This document shows positions 27,624 to 36,673 of a DNA stretch of 64,000 bases, piece by piece. Where the stretch lies: the NCBI GenBank assembly GCA_046291875.1, contig JBKBSF010000015.1, forward strand, positions 1-64,000. The letters run 5' to 3'. Under the pieces are notes generated by a model. That model was not told where the DNA came from, ran no database searches, and worked only from the letters and a program-made list of their open reading frames with translations. The stretch is from SKVR01 sp046291875. GTDB taxonomy: Bacteria; Bacteroidota; Bacteroidia; Bacteroidales; UBA7960. Made by a program: the position numbers and the translations under genes. Each line of letters opens with the position of its first letter. Positions within the stretch are counted from its first letter, which is position 1.

Positions 27624-30600
27624 ATGAAGAGAATTACCTTTGCACTTGTTTTTGTTTTTCTGGGGGTATTGTATCCTGTACTTGCCCAGAGAAGCTGGAC
27701 CGGCATCAACAATGCTCGTCCTGCACCTGCTGAGATCCGACTGGTAAGCAGCGATATACAGCAAACCACCATTCAGTTCAGTCTTGATGGATTTTTTGAA
27801 ACCCTTGTGCGCACTCCACAGGGCCTGGAGAATATCATTTCTCTTGACAATGGAGTGCTGATTACTGAGCGCGGTATGCCCGATCTGGCCAAGCTCTACA
27901 CCTCCATTATCATCCCCGACCTTTATGCCATGGAGGTAAATATCGTGGATGCACAATATGTAGAGTTTACCCAGGTAGCTGTGGCTCCTTCCAAGGGACA
28001 CTTTACCCGCGATATCCGTCCCGACGATGTACCCTTTACCTATGGCGATGTATATAACGAAGATGCCTTCTGGCCGGGAAATCTGGCACAGTTGGAGGAG
28101 CCTTTCATCATGCGCGATTTTCGTGGTCAAACCGTTACGGTTTTCCCCTTCCAGTACAATCCTGTGCAACAAACCCTGAGAGTTTATACCGATATTACCC
28201 TGGAGGTAAAATCTACAGGATTGCCCGGAGCGGAACCCCTTGTTCGCACCCGCGATCAGATCCGCATGGAAAGCGAATTTAACAAGATCTACAACCGATT
28301 CTTCCTCAATATGCAATCGGCAGAGAAAAGCTATCCTTTGCTCAGTGGAGAAGAAGGAAGTATGCTTATCATCGCTTTCGACAGCTTTATGGATGCCATG
28401 CAGCCTTTTGTTGACTGGAAAAGACAAACGGGCCGCAAAACTGTGATGGTTTCCAAAACCGAAGCCGGTGCCACACCTGCCGCCATCAAGGCTTATGTTC
28501 AGAACTATTTCAACAACAACGACGATTTTGCATACCTTTTGCTGATTGGCGATGGTCCGCAAATCCCTCCCATGACCACCAGCAACGGGCATTCCGACAA
28601 TGCATATGGCTTCCTGGTAGGCAACAACTCTTACAACGATATTTTTGTGGGAAGATTCTCTGCCGAAACCCCTGCTCAAGTAGAAACCCAGGTGCAGCGT
28701 ATGATAGAATACGAAAGAGACCTCAACGAAGCCGACACCTGGCTCGCCAACGGTATTGGTATTGCCAAGAATGAAGGTACCGGGAACGGCCATAATGGTG
28801 GAGAAAACGATTATGTGCACATGAATTTCATTCGCGATACGCTTTTGAACTTCACCTACAATGTAGTTACCCAGCGCTACGATGGCAATGTGCCAGGTAT
28901 TCCCAATACCACTGCTGCTGCTATTTCCGGCGATATCAACTCAGGCTCCGGTATCATCAATTTTTGCAACCACGGTTCTGTAACCGGATGGAGTGTTGCC
29001 AACTACAACATCAGCCATGTAAACCAGCTTACGAATGTGGGTAAACTCCCCTTTATCTGGTCGGTTGCCTGTGTAAACGGAAACTTTGTAAGCAACTTCT
29101 GCTTTGCTGAAGCATGGATGCGTGCCACCCACGATGGACAGCCCACCGGAGCCATCGGCACCATGATGTCTACCATCAACCAGGCCTGGACTCCTCCTAT
29201 GACCGGGCAGGACGAAATGGTAACCCTGCTGGCCGAGCAAAGCATTTTTGGACACCAGACCATCAAACGCACCTTTGGAGGTATTTCCATCAATGGTAGT
29301 ATGTCGATGATCCCTTCCCATGGTAGCTCAGGGATAGAAACACACGAAACCTGGGTGCTTTTTGGAGATCCCACACTGATGGTAAGAACCGCTGCACCTG
29401 TATCTTTTGATATTTCCTATAACCCCGTAATCCTGATCGGAACCACCTCTTTCGAAGTGCAGATCGACAACGCCGAGGGCGCTTCTGTGGCACTTACCTA
29501 TTTCGATGAGGCAGAAGAAAGCAGAGTTATAGTAGGACGAGCCTATGTGCAAGATGGTACTGCCACGGTTGAATTTGATGTGGACATCGCTGAGCCCATG
29601 AATCTTACCCTTACGGTAATGGGTTTCAACAAGGTAACCTATATCAATGAGCAGATTGAGGTAATTCCTCCCGATGGGCCCTATGTGGTTTTAGACAGTT
29701 TCCAGGCTAACAACGAAAGTGGTGCTTTTGTATATGGTACTACGGTTCCCGTAAATGTTACCCTAAAGAATGTGGGTGTTGACGATGCCACCAACGTATC
29801 GGCCACCATCCTGATCGATGATCCTTATTTTACTCTCAATACCGCTGGTGCGGTAAGTTTTGGTACTGTAAACACTGGCGAAAACAACACTGCAACGGTA
29901 GAGAATGCTTTCAGTTTTACTGTAGCCGATAATGTACCTGATCAGTATCGTGCCAGCATGGTAATCGAAATTACCGATGGAGAAAGCACATGGCAATCGA
30001 ACATGCGCTTTACTGCTGCTGCACCCAAACTGGAGTTCCTTGCTCTTACAGTGGTTGATGATGGCCAGCTGAACCCCGGATCCCTGGATCCAGGTGAAAT
30101 AGCTGACCTGGTTCTGCAGGTGAAAAATACCGGCCATGCCGCCAGTCTGCCCATTAGTGTACTGGCAACCACTTCCAGCCAATGGCTTACGTTTATTCAG
30201 CAGAATGCCCAGCTGGATGCCCTGGCGCCCCAGGCCACAGGCGATGCGGTATTTACTGTTACGGCCAGCAATGTAACACCTGCCGAAACTCCCGCTACCA
30301 TTGATTTTGCAGCTACCACAGGCCAGTATGCCTTTGCCGATAGCCGCCAGATCATCATCGGCCAGGCTCCTGTGTACGATGGTGGAGATATCCCAACTAC
30401 CTTCAATACCAGCCCTAACACTTCTACCCCTGCAGGCCAGCCTGGTGTGCTTACGGTGACCATTCCCCTGGGTGCTGTGATCACCGGTGTGGATGTGGAA
30501 TACAAAATGACAGCGCAAGGTGGTGCATGGATGAGTGAGCAGCGCTCCTACATAAGTTGCGTTTCCGAGGGTGGAGTTGCAGAAGCACAGATTACCAATG

Positions 30601-31511
30601 GTCCTGCCAGCAACAGCGCAGGCACACATACCTACAACCGCACCGGCCTTAGCATTGCCAATGGTGTGCAGGGTGGAGGTGAAGTAACCTTCGAATTGCA
30701 TCCTTTCCGCACATGGGGTGGATCGGGCACCAATACCCAATACGGCTTCGTTAACAACAACTCTTGGAAGGTGATCGTACATTACGAAATTCCCGGACTG
30801 AGTGTTAATTTCGTGGTGAAAGACAACCAGGGCAACAGCATTACCGATGCGGTACTTACGTTCGACGGACAAGTACACACCCCTGGTGTTTACACCGTTA
30901 CGGGACTCGAAGAAGGTACATTTGCCTATACCCTCACCAAAGCAGGTTATTCAACCATACATGGCGAAGTTGAGGTGGTAAACTCCAATGTGGCCATTGA
31001 AGTGATGATGCAACCCGTATTTAAGGTGCAGTTTACTATCGACGATAATTTTGGCAACATTGTAGAAAATGCTGCCATTACCATTGCAGGCAATACCCAC
31101 GATGCCGGTCAGTATGTTATTGATGAGGTGGGCAATGGGTTCCATGCCTTTACCATCGAACATGCCGATTACCATACCTTTACCGGTAATATCTTCATAA
31201 ACAACAAAGATGAGGAGATCAGTGTAACCCTTATCCATATTACCACTGATGTGGCCGACCTTGTAGAAGGTTTGCAGGTGAATATCTTCCCCAACCCCAC
31301 CCGCAATCAGTTCAGTGTAACCCTTCAGGGCGCAGATCAGGGTGCCAGAATCAGCCTTACCAACCAACAGGGACAGGTTGTGGAAAGCCGCACCATAGAT
31401 ACCTTCGCAAAACAGGTTACCTTTAACATGGAAGGATTGGCCCAGGGAGTATACTATCTGCGCATTGAAACTTCTCAGGGAGTTCAGATGCACAAAGTAG
31501 TGCTTCAATAA
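27624..31511 (+). CDS. Gingipain-family cysteine protease (C25), RgpB-like, type IX secreted
   Basis: 1295 residues. Order: signal peptide (1-22), C25 propeptide (about 30-230), catalytic domain (about 245-590), Ig-like segment, Ig/CARDB-like and PEGA-like modules, and a type IX sorting domain (FPNPTRNQF, about 1215-1295). The dyad is H450 (FCNHGSVTGW) and C483 (SVACVNGNF), 33 apart as in RgpB (H211/C244). Sequence after the Cys tracks RgpB closely: FAEAWMRA, GQPTGAIGTMMSTINQAW, GQDEM. D396, in GGENDYVH, aligns with the Arg-pocket Asp163 of RgpB (NGESDIQH), predicting Arg-Xaa cleavage. It is 90 bases downstream of the Kgp-like gene, and its C-terminal half is closely related to that neighbour. 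An intrinsic terminator follows. Confidence 0.93.
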   Translation: MKRITFALVFVFLGVLYPVLAQRSWTGINNARPAPAEIRLVSSDIQQTTIQFSLDGFFETLVRTPQGLENIISLDNGVLITERGMPDLAKLYTSIIIPDLYAMEVNIVDAQYVEFTQVAVAPSKGHFTRDIRPDDVPFTYGDVYNEDAFWPGNLAQLEEPFIMRDFRGQTVTVFPFQYNPVQQTLRVYTDITLEVKSTGLPGAEPLVRTRDQIRMESEFNKIYNRFFLNMQSAEKSYPLLSGEEGSMLIIAFDSFMDAMQPFVDWKRQTGRKTVMVSKTEAGATPAAIKAYVQNYFNNNDDFAYLLLIGDGPQIPPMTTSNGHSDNAYGFLVGNNSYNDIFVGRFSAETPAQVETQVQRMIEYERDLNEADTWLANGIGIAKNEGTGNGHNGGENDYVHMNFIRDTLLNFTYNVVTQRYDGNVPGIPNTTAAAISGDINSGSGIINFCNHGSVTGWSVANYNISHVNQLTNVGKLPFIWSVACVNGNFVSNFCFAEAWMRATHDGQPTGAIGTMMSTINQAWTPPMTGQDEMVTLLAEQSIFGHQTIKRTFGGISINGSMSMIPSHGSSGIETHETWVLFGDPTLMVRTAAPVSFDISYNPVILIGTTSFEVQIDNAEGASVALTYFDEAEESRVIVGRAYVQDGTATVEFDVDIAEPMNLTLTVMGFNKVTYINEQIEVIPPDGPYVVLDSFQANNESGAFVYGTTVPVNVTLKNVGVDDATNVSATILIDDPYFTLNTAGAVSFGTVNTGENNTATVENAFSFTVADNVPDQYRASMVIEITDGESTWQSNMRFTAAAPKLEFLALTVVDDGQLNPGSLDPGEIADLVLQVKNTGHAASLPISVLATTSSQWLTFIQQNAQLDALAPQATGDAVFTVTASNVTPAETPATIDFAATTGQYAFADSRQIIIGQAPVYDGGDIPTTFNTSPNTSTPAGQPGVLTVTIPLGAVITGVDVEYKMTAQGGAWMSEQRSYISCVSEGGVAEAQITNGPASNSAGTHTYNRTGLSIANGVQGGGEVTFELHPFRTWGGSGTNTQYGFVNNNSWKVIVHYEIPGLSVNFVVKDNQGNSITDAVLTFDGQVHTPGVYTVTGLEEGTFAYTLTKAGYSTIHGEVEVVNSNVAIEVMMQPVFKVQFTIDDNFGNIVENAAITIAGNTHDAGQYVIDEVGNGFHAFTIEHADYHTFTGNIFINNKDEEISVTLIHITTDVADLVEGLQVNIFPNPTRNQFSVTLQGADQGARISLTNQQGQVVESRTIDTFAKQVTFNMEGLAQGVYYLRIETSQGVQMHKVVLQ

Positions 31512-31540
31512 GCCTCTGATTGTATTTGCAGATTTTTGTG

Positions 31541-31571
31541 CCGCCCCGGATTTTTCCGGGGTGGTTTTTTT
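31541..31571 (+). terminator. Intrinsic terminator after RgpB-like gene
   Basis: CCGCCCCGGA (31541-31550) pairs with TCCGGGGTGG (31555-31564), with a G·T pair near the base, followed by a run of seven T. A strong canonical terminator 30 bases after the stop. Confidence 0.9.
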
Positions 31572-31707
31572 ATGGGGGGGATCCAATAACGTTTTTAACT
31601 GTGCTTCCTTGCGCCCAAATCGGGCAGATGTGTGAGCAGTTTCTTTAGCGATGACTGCCAAACTCACGGAGCTACTTCCAGTCACCCTGCGAGTAAAGAG
31701 GGAGTTT

Positions 31708-31985
31708 GAAAGGGTTCAACCATAATAGCCGTAGTTGCAACCTACGGTAAATGATACAGCAGCAAACACGCAACCCTGAAGGGGTTCAATAAATTTGCGT
31801 GATTTTTTTTGGAGGGTATGATGTATAGCCCGCATAGCACAATTTCATTTTCCTAAAGCTTGCAGGATAAGGAGCGGGTTTGAAACGTTCAACCCTTTCA
31901 GGGTTGTGGCATACGGGTGGCACATTCCCCACGGGTTTCACCCGCGGCTATTGTTGTTAAACCCTTTCAGGGTTTTGGGTGGTGC
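31708..31985. mobile_element. Transposase-less derivative of the REP-associated element (278 bp)
   Basis: Left end at 31708-31790 (stem CCGTAGTTGCAACCTACGG and AACCCTGAAGGGGTT) and right end at 31882-31985 (AACCCTTTCAGGGTT, ACGGGTGG...CACCCGCGGC, AAACCCTTTCAGGGTTTTGGGTGGTGC). Both ends are nearly identical to the corresponding ends of the element at 32367-33055. The interior is only about 90 unrelated bases, so this is a MITE-like non-autonomous copy. Confidence 0.75.
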
Positions 31986-32366
31986 TGTACCTGCCTGTGG
32001 CTTTAATTGGCCAGGGATCAGGAGGATGAAATTCCCACTCCATTCCAATTGAAATATTTTATATATTGCACCCGGGAATTCGTTCTTTGATTTTGCTTTG
32101 TGTGTCTGGATTTGTTTGTAATACCAGGCAGATTGTATTTATTTTAACAGGAAAGGCCAGCTGTAAGATTTCGACAGGTATACCTTTGTGGGGAGTACCT
32201 TATTCAAACATATCCACCAAAATTAGAAGTGGATATTATCAGTAACAGGTTAAATATTAATTGCTTTATCCTTTTTCAATTGTAGCCTGATATATAATTA
32301 AACCCCTTACCGTGCTCCGAAGGGCAGCCTTCAACGCAACCGGAATAACGTATTTTCAGCAGAAAA

Positions 32367-33055
32367 GAACCCTGAAAGGGGTTCAACCATAATAGCCGTA
32401 GGTGCAACCTACGGTAAAGGATATAGGAGCAAACAAAGAACCCTGAAGGGGTTCAACAAGATCTTACTGCGTTATTTCAGAAACAAAAACCATTTCCATC
32501 ATGGCGACATATACACAAATACTTTATCACATAGTTTTTGCCACAAAAAACAGGGAACGTGTAATGTTGAAAGAGCATCGGGAGAAACTATACCGATTTA
32601 TTTGGGGAGTGATTAAAAATAAGAAAAGTATAAAGTATATTGTATCAAATAAATGGAATGGAGGATCATCTGCACATTGCAACTCATTTACATCCCACGG
32701 TAACTCTAGCAGATTTGGTAAAGGACATGAAGGTTTCTTCGTCTTTAATGATTAAGAATGAAAATATTTTCCCTGGTTTTTCTGGATGGCAAGAGGGGTA
32801 TGCAGGATTTTCAAAAAGTTATGCAGACAAAGATGTTCTGATAAACTACATAATGCAACAGGAGGAGCATCATCGTAAGGTTTCTTTCCGTGATGAGTTA
32901 ATCGAATTACTATTGCATGAAGGGATTGATTTCAAAGAGGAGTTTTTAATTTGAACGTTCAACCCTTTCAGGGTTGTGGCATACGGGTGGCACATTCCCC
33001 ACGGGTTGCACCCGCGGCTATTGTTGTTAAACCCTTTCAGGGTTTTGGGTGGTGC
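32367..33055 (+). mobile_element. REP-associated (IS200-like) transposase element, 689 bp
   Basis: Left end 32367-32457: AACCCTGAAAGGGGTT, then CCGTAGGT (32396-32403) pairing with ACCTACGG (32407-32414), then AACCCTGAAGGGGTT. Right end 32953-33055 carries palindromic AACCCTTTCAGGGTT twice plus ACGGGTGG/CACCCGCGG. The transposase gene lies between. Subterminal hairpins are what Y1 (HUH) transposases recognise as single strands. No target-site duplication is expected for this class. Confidence 0.75.
32501..32954 (+). pseudogene. REP-associated tyrosine (Y1/HUH) transposase, frameshifted
   Basis: The N-terminal half MATYTQILYHIVFATKNRERVM (ATG 32501, frame 2) is the Y1_Tnp start. The C-terminal half, in frame 3 from about 32640, reads LYQINGMEDHLHIATHLHP, with the HxH metal motif, then GYAGFSKSY (candidate nucleophile Tyr) and a QQEEHHRKVSFRDELIELL tail as in this family. 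Joining the halves needs one extra base to be skipped near 32636-32642 (within AAAGTATATTGTAT). The full protein would be about 150 residues, the normal size. Either a recent inactivating frameshift, a sequencing error in an AT-rich stretch, or, less likely, recoding. Confidence 0.8.
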
Positions 33056-33475
33056 CTTGATAGGGGGTTGGGTATAAACCCCATACATCATCAATCTAAG
33101 TTATAGAAAAAAATCTGCAACTTTTCGCCGATGAAACGAACATGTTTGCCAATTAACACAAACATCCAAAAAACTTGCATGAGCACTGCGGCTCACAAAA
33201 CACAATGAACCGAAGCTCGACGCTGTTAACAATGACATGCAAGTTCCCCCGCAAGTTTTCTCAACATTGAATGCTCTGCCCTTTGGATCGGGAGATAGGA
33301 GAGACACCCAACTGTACACCATGGGTAATGGTTTCCGGAATTCTTCGTAACTTGTTGATGCAAAATATTCTTTCGATTTGCCTGGCCAGGTCAGCGGCGC
33401 AAGAAGATTGTGATTAATTTTGCAGCATGCCCGCCTGTCGGGCTTTTGTGTACACCCTTTTTCCCTGATAATACC
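33056..33475. other. Gene-free region between the mobile element and the LuxE-like gene
   Basis: 420 bases. An open minus-strand frame covers 33101-33577 but has no recognisable start or product and overlaps the LuxE-like gene. A small hairpin GCCCG/CGGGC (33429-33443) and a -7 match TAATTTTG (33415-33422) lie near the right end and probably belong to the promoter/leader of the downstream gene. Nothing else was recognised. Confidence 0.4.
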
Positions 33476-34468
33476 ATGGCCGATCTGCAAAAACTCGAAC
33501 AGGACATTTTTCGCATCGACAACGAGGATGAGTTTAACCGGGTTGCCCTGGAGGTCTTCCGGTTTCAGTACGATCATAACGGGGTTTACCGGCGATTCTG
33601 CGATGCACTGGGCAAAAAACCCTCACCATCTGGCAGCTATCAGGATATTCCCTTTATGCCCATAGAGTTTTTCAAACAACACAAAATATTGAGCGTGGCC
33701 CACACTCCGGACCTGGTTTTTTCCAGCAGTGGCACTACAGGTATGCAAACCAGCAGTCATTATGTGCACAAACCGGCACTATACATCCGCAGTTTCATGG
33801 AGTCATTTCGCATGTTTATGGGCGAGCCATCCGATTACCATATCCTGGCATTGTTGCCCGGCTACCTTGAGCGGCAGGGCTCATCGCTTATATATATGGT
33901 AAATCACCTTATTGAAGAGAGCCGCAGCAACCATAGTGGCTTTTATCTGCACGATATTGAAGGATTGGTGCAAAAAGTAAAGGCATTGCACGATGACCCT
34001 CGCAGGGTATTGTTGCTGGGTGTAAGCTTTGCTCTGCTGGATATGTCGGAGAGGTACCGTGTGGAGCATCCGCGTTTGCTGGTAATGGAAACAGGAGGAA
34101 TGAAAGGAAGACGAAAAGAGATGATCCGCAGTGAGTTGCACCAGGCTCTTTGCCAGGCATTTGGAGTGAAACGGATCTGTTCTGAATATGGAATGACCGA
34201 ATTACTTTCGCAGGCCTGGTCGCTGGGCGATGGGGTTTTTGTGTCTCCGCCCTGGATGCGGGTGCTTGCCCGCGACGTAAACGACCCCCTTTCGAGGGCT
34301 GCCCGGGGCGCCAGCGGCGGATTGTCGGTAATTGACCTGGCCAACCTGTATTCGTGTAGCTTTATTGCTACCCAGGATCTGATGAAGGAGCTGCCTGGGC
34401 AAAGCTTTGAAGTATTGGGACGATTCGACAGCAGCGATATCAGAGGTTGTAATCTGATGATCGCATAA
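33476..34468 (+). CDS. LuxE-like acyl-protein synthetase / adenylate-forming enzyme
   Basis: 330 residues from ATG 33476. The frame is open 22 codons upstream, but that part overlaps the -7 box and a hairpin. The phosphate-binding motif FSSSGTTGMQ (about residue 82) and CSEYGMTELLSQ (about residue 238, the adenylate-forming A5 region) mark the ANL-related LuxE family, which activates a fatty acid as acyl-AMP. The DPLS-to-GGLSVIDLANLYSCSFIATQD segment is typical of stand-alone Bacteroidota members annotated as acyl transferases. No lux reductase or acyl carrier gene is adjacent, so the acyl substrate and acceptor are unknown. Confidence 0.8.
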   Translation: MADLQKLEQDIFRIDNEDEFNRVALEVFRFQYDHNGVYRRFCDALGKKPSPSGSYQDIPFMPIEFFKQHKILSVAHTPDLVFSSSGTTGMQTSSHYVHKPALYIRSFMESFRMFMGEPSDYHILALLPGYLERQGSSLIYMVNHLIEESRSNHSGFYLHDIEGLVQKVKALHDDPRRVLLLGVSFALLDMSERYRVEHPRLLVMETGGMKGRRKEMIRSELHQALCQAFGVKRICSEYGMTELLSQAWSLGDGVFVSPPWMRVLARDVNDPLSRAARGASGGLSVIDLANLYSCSFIATQDLMKELPGQSFEVLGRFDSSDIRGCNLMIA

Positions 34469-34542
34469 TACAAGTTCTTATATATCGCATCAATCGGGGT
34501 GTTTAATTTTAAACCCCACCCCATTGGTCAGGAAAATTTGTT

Positions 34543-34550
34543 TATTTTTG
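34543..34550 (+). promoter_or_regulatory. -7 promoter box upstream of the adenylate cyclase gene
   Basis: TATTTTTG matches TAnnTTTG. It lies only 12 bases before the TTG at 34562, so either the transcript is nearly leaderless or translation starts at GTG 34577 or later. Confidence 0.4.
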
Positions 34551-34561
34551 GAAGATAAAAC

Positions 34562-36673
34562 TTGATCGAAACATTTGTGGAAACAGAGTATCCGGGAAAA
34601 TACAGGGGGAAAGGTTACCCATTATTCATATGGTTTCTGGGAGCAGCGATGATGCTGTTCAGTGCCTGCTCCTGGTATGCTCCCCGCTTGCCCTATGCCC
34701 ATGAGGGTGTACTGGATGCAAAACAGATGTGGCAGCAGAAGCCGGGCATATACTCCCTGAAAGGTGCATGGATGTTTTATCCTATGCAACTGCTGCAGCC
34801 TGAAGATATTTCAGAAGAGACCACTGCATTTCAGGTTTGGGTGCCCGGTTTCTGGTCAGAGAAACAGTTTAAAACCTTTCCACAGCCCATAACACACGGT
34901 ACCTATCATCTCAGGCTTATCAACCACGGTTTGCCGGGTGTGTTTTATGTTCGTAACAATGACATTTTGTGTGCCTTCCGCGTCTTTGTAAATGGAAGAG
35001 AGGTGATGAGCGGAGGCCAACCCGGTGCCACAAAGAGCGAGGAAAAGCCTTATGCAGGCCCTTCCATTGCCCGTGTAAACATGCCTTACGATACATTGGA
35101 CATTGTTATACAGGTTTCCAACCACCATTATAAAGATGGGGGTATTTTTCAAGCATTGGAACTGGGGCAGGATGCCATGGTTATTTCTGACCAGATCAGG
35201 CGCATTGGGTTAGATGTTTTCCTGGCCGGTGCATTGCTCATCATGGCATTTTATTACCTGCTGTTGTTTTTCGTGTTCAGAAACGATAGAGCCTCGCTGT
35301 GGTTCAGTTTGTTTATAATGGTCATTGCTCTGCGCACTGCAGTAATTGGGCAGCGTACTCTGCTGCTGTGGTTACCTGATTTGTCGTGGGAACTCTTAAT
35401 CAAACTCGAATTTTTAACCTTTTATACTTCACCCATATTCTTTGCACTCTATTTTCAGTCCGTTTTTCCGCGCAATGCACGGACCTGGATCACCAGGGTA
35501 GCACTGGTGGGAGGCTCTCTTTTCTCTTTGCTTGTAGTAGTGATGCCTGCACCCGCCTTTTCAAGAACATTGCCATTTCATCAGTACTACATCATCGCTC
35601 TTGGTCTTTTGATTCTTTCCAGGGCAGTGGTTGCCCACTGGAAGAAAGAGGAAGGAGCCGGGATATTCCTTTTCGGAGCTGCGATGATCTTCCTTGCCAT
35701 GACCCACGATATCCTGCAATCGGTGCTGAATATCTCAGGGAAGGAGATCTTTCCGGCCGGTCTGTTGATTTTTATTTTCAGCCAGTCGTATGTGCTCTCG
35801 CGAAAATTCTCAGGGATTAGCAAAAAGAACGAAGAGCTCTATAAGCAGCTGGAATATAGTAAGAAGAACCTGGAAATTGTGGTAGAAACCCGGACCCGTG
35901 AGCTCATACAGCAAAAAAATCTGCTCATGGAGACCAATGAGGAGCTGGAGCAGCAAAAACGAATGTTGATATCGCAGAGCGAAGCAGTGGAAGAGATCAA
36001 CGAGCTGCTGGAGAAGGAGAAAGAGAAGACCGATGAGCTTTTGCTCAACGTTCTGCCTAAACACATTGCCGACGAGCTGAAGCTTTACAGCAAATCCCTG
36101 GCCCACAGTTATCCCCTGGTAAGTGTACTCTTCGTTGACTTTGTAAGGTTTTCGGAGTTCTCTGAGAAGATCGATCCGGGCGTATTGCTGAAGGACCTGC
36201 ATTTCTATTTTGCCAACTTTGATGATGTGGCCCGAAAGTACAACCTTGAAAAGATCAAGACCATTGGCGATGCCTACATGTGTGCAGGAGGATTGAGGGA
36301 GAGTGCCGATGAGCGTGATGTAATTGCCACTGTGGCCGCCGCACTGGAGATAAGCCAGTTTATTATTGCCAACCGCGAGGATCGTCTTTCTATTGGAGAA
36401 TACGCACTGGAATGCCGTATCGGTATCCACACCGGGCCCGTTATTGCTGGGGTGGTGGGCAAATCAAAATTTGCATTCGACATCTGGGGGCCCACCGTAA
36501 ACATTGCCAAGCGCATGGAAACGGCCTGCGAACCAGGTAAGGTAAACATCTCTGAAGATACCTGGGAGTACGTTAAGGATCACTTTGAATATACCTCCAG
36601 GGGAATGATCAGCATGAAGCACAAGCAGAACATGGAGATGTTTTATGTGGATGGAATCAAAAGGCCGTCATAA
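34562..36673 (+). CDS. 7TMR-DISM membrane adenylate cyclase (class III)
   Basis: Up to 703 residues. Order: an N-terminal signal or membrane segment (about 22-37), a periplasmic DISMED-like jelly-roll (about 60-210, with YHLRLIN, FRVFVNGREV and DIVIQVSNHHYKDGGIF), seven membrane helices (about 215-420), a coiled coil (about 425-500), and a class III cyclase domain (about 515-695). Metal Asp are D526 (FVDFVRF) and D570 (TIGDAYM). The base-selecting residues K566 and D640 (FDIWG) are those of adenylate, not guanylate, cyclases; N647 and R651 are also present. It should make cAMP in response to a periplasmic ligand. The start codon is uncertain: TTG 34562, GTG 34577 or ATG 34646. Confidence 0.88.
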   Translation: MIETFVETEYPGKYRGKGYPLFIWFLGAAMMLFSACSWYAPRLPYAHEGVLDAKQMWQQKPGIYSLKGAWMFYPMQLLQPEDISEETTAFQVWVPGFWSEKQFKTFPQPITHGTYHLRLINHGLPGVFYVRNNDILCAFRVFVNGREVMSGGQPGATKSEEKPYAGPSIARVNMPYDTLDIVIQVSNHHYKDGGIFQALELGQDAMVISDQIRRIGLDVFLAGALLIMAFYYLLLFFVFRNDRASLWFSLFIMVIALRTAVIGQRTLLLWLPDLSWELLIKLEFLTFYTSPIFFALYFQSVFPRNARTWITRVALVGGSLFSLLVVVMPAPAFSRTLPFHQYYIIALGLLILSRAVVAHWKKEEGAGIFLFGAAMIFLAMTHDILQSVLNISGKEIFPAGLLIFIFSQSYVLSRKFSGISKKNEELYKQLEYSKKNLEIVVETRTRELIQQKNLLMETNEELEQQKRMLISQSEAVEEINELLEKEKEKTDELLLNVLPKHIADELKLYSKSLAHSYPLVSVLFVDFVRFSEFSEKIDPGVLLKDLHFYFANFDDVARKYNLEKIKTIGDAYMCAGGLRESADERDVIATVAAALEISQFIIANREDRLSIGEYALECRIGIHTGPVIAGVVGKSKFAFDIWGPTVNIAKRMETACEPGKVNISEDTWEYVKDHFEYTSRGMISMKHKQNMEMFYVDGIKRPS

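Noticed and set aside
27603..28820. A 405-codon open frame on the minus strand inside the RgpB-like gene
   Set aside because: No recognisable domain or start context. It is fully antisense to a well-supported protease gene, and its length is explained by that gene's codon bias.
29763..30878. A 371-codon minus-strand frame inside the RgpB-like gene
   Set aside because: Shadow of the coding strand; similar antisense frames appear over the equivalent part of the neighbouring protease.
31708..33055. Repeated blocks as a CRISPR array
   Set aside because: The repeats are two copies of long element ends with internal palindromes and a transposase gene, not regularly spaced short repeats.
33101..33577. 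A 158-codon minus-strand frame ahead of the LuxE-like gene
   Set aside because: It overlaps the LuxE-like gene start, has unusual Cys/Ser-rich composition and no recognisable motif. I could not support it as a gene, although the 33.1-33.4 kb region itself remains unexplained.
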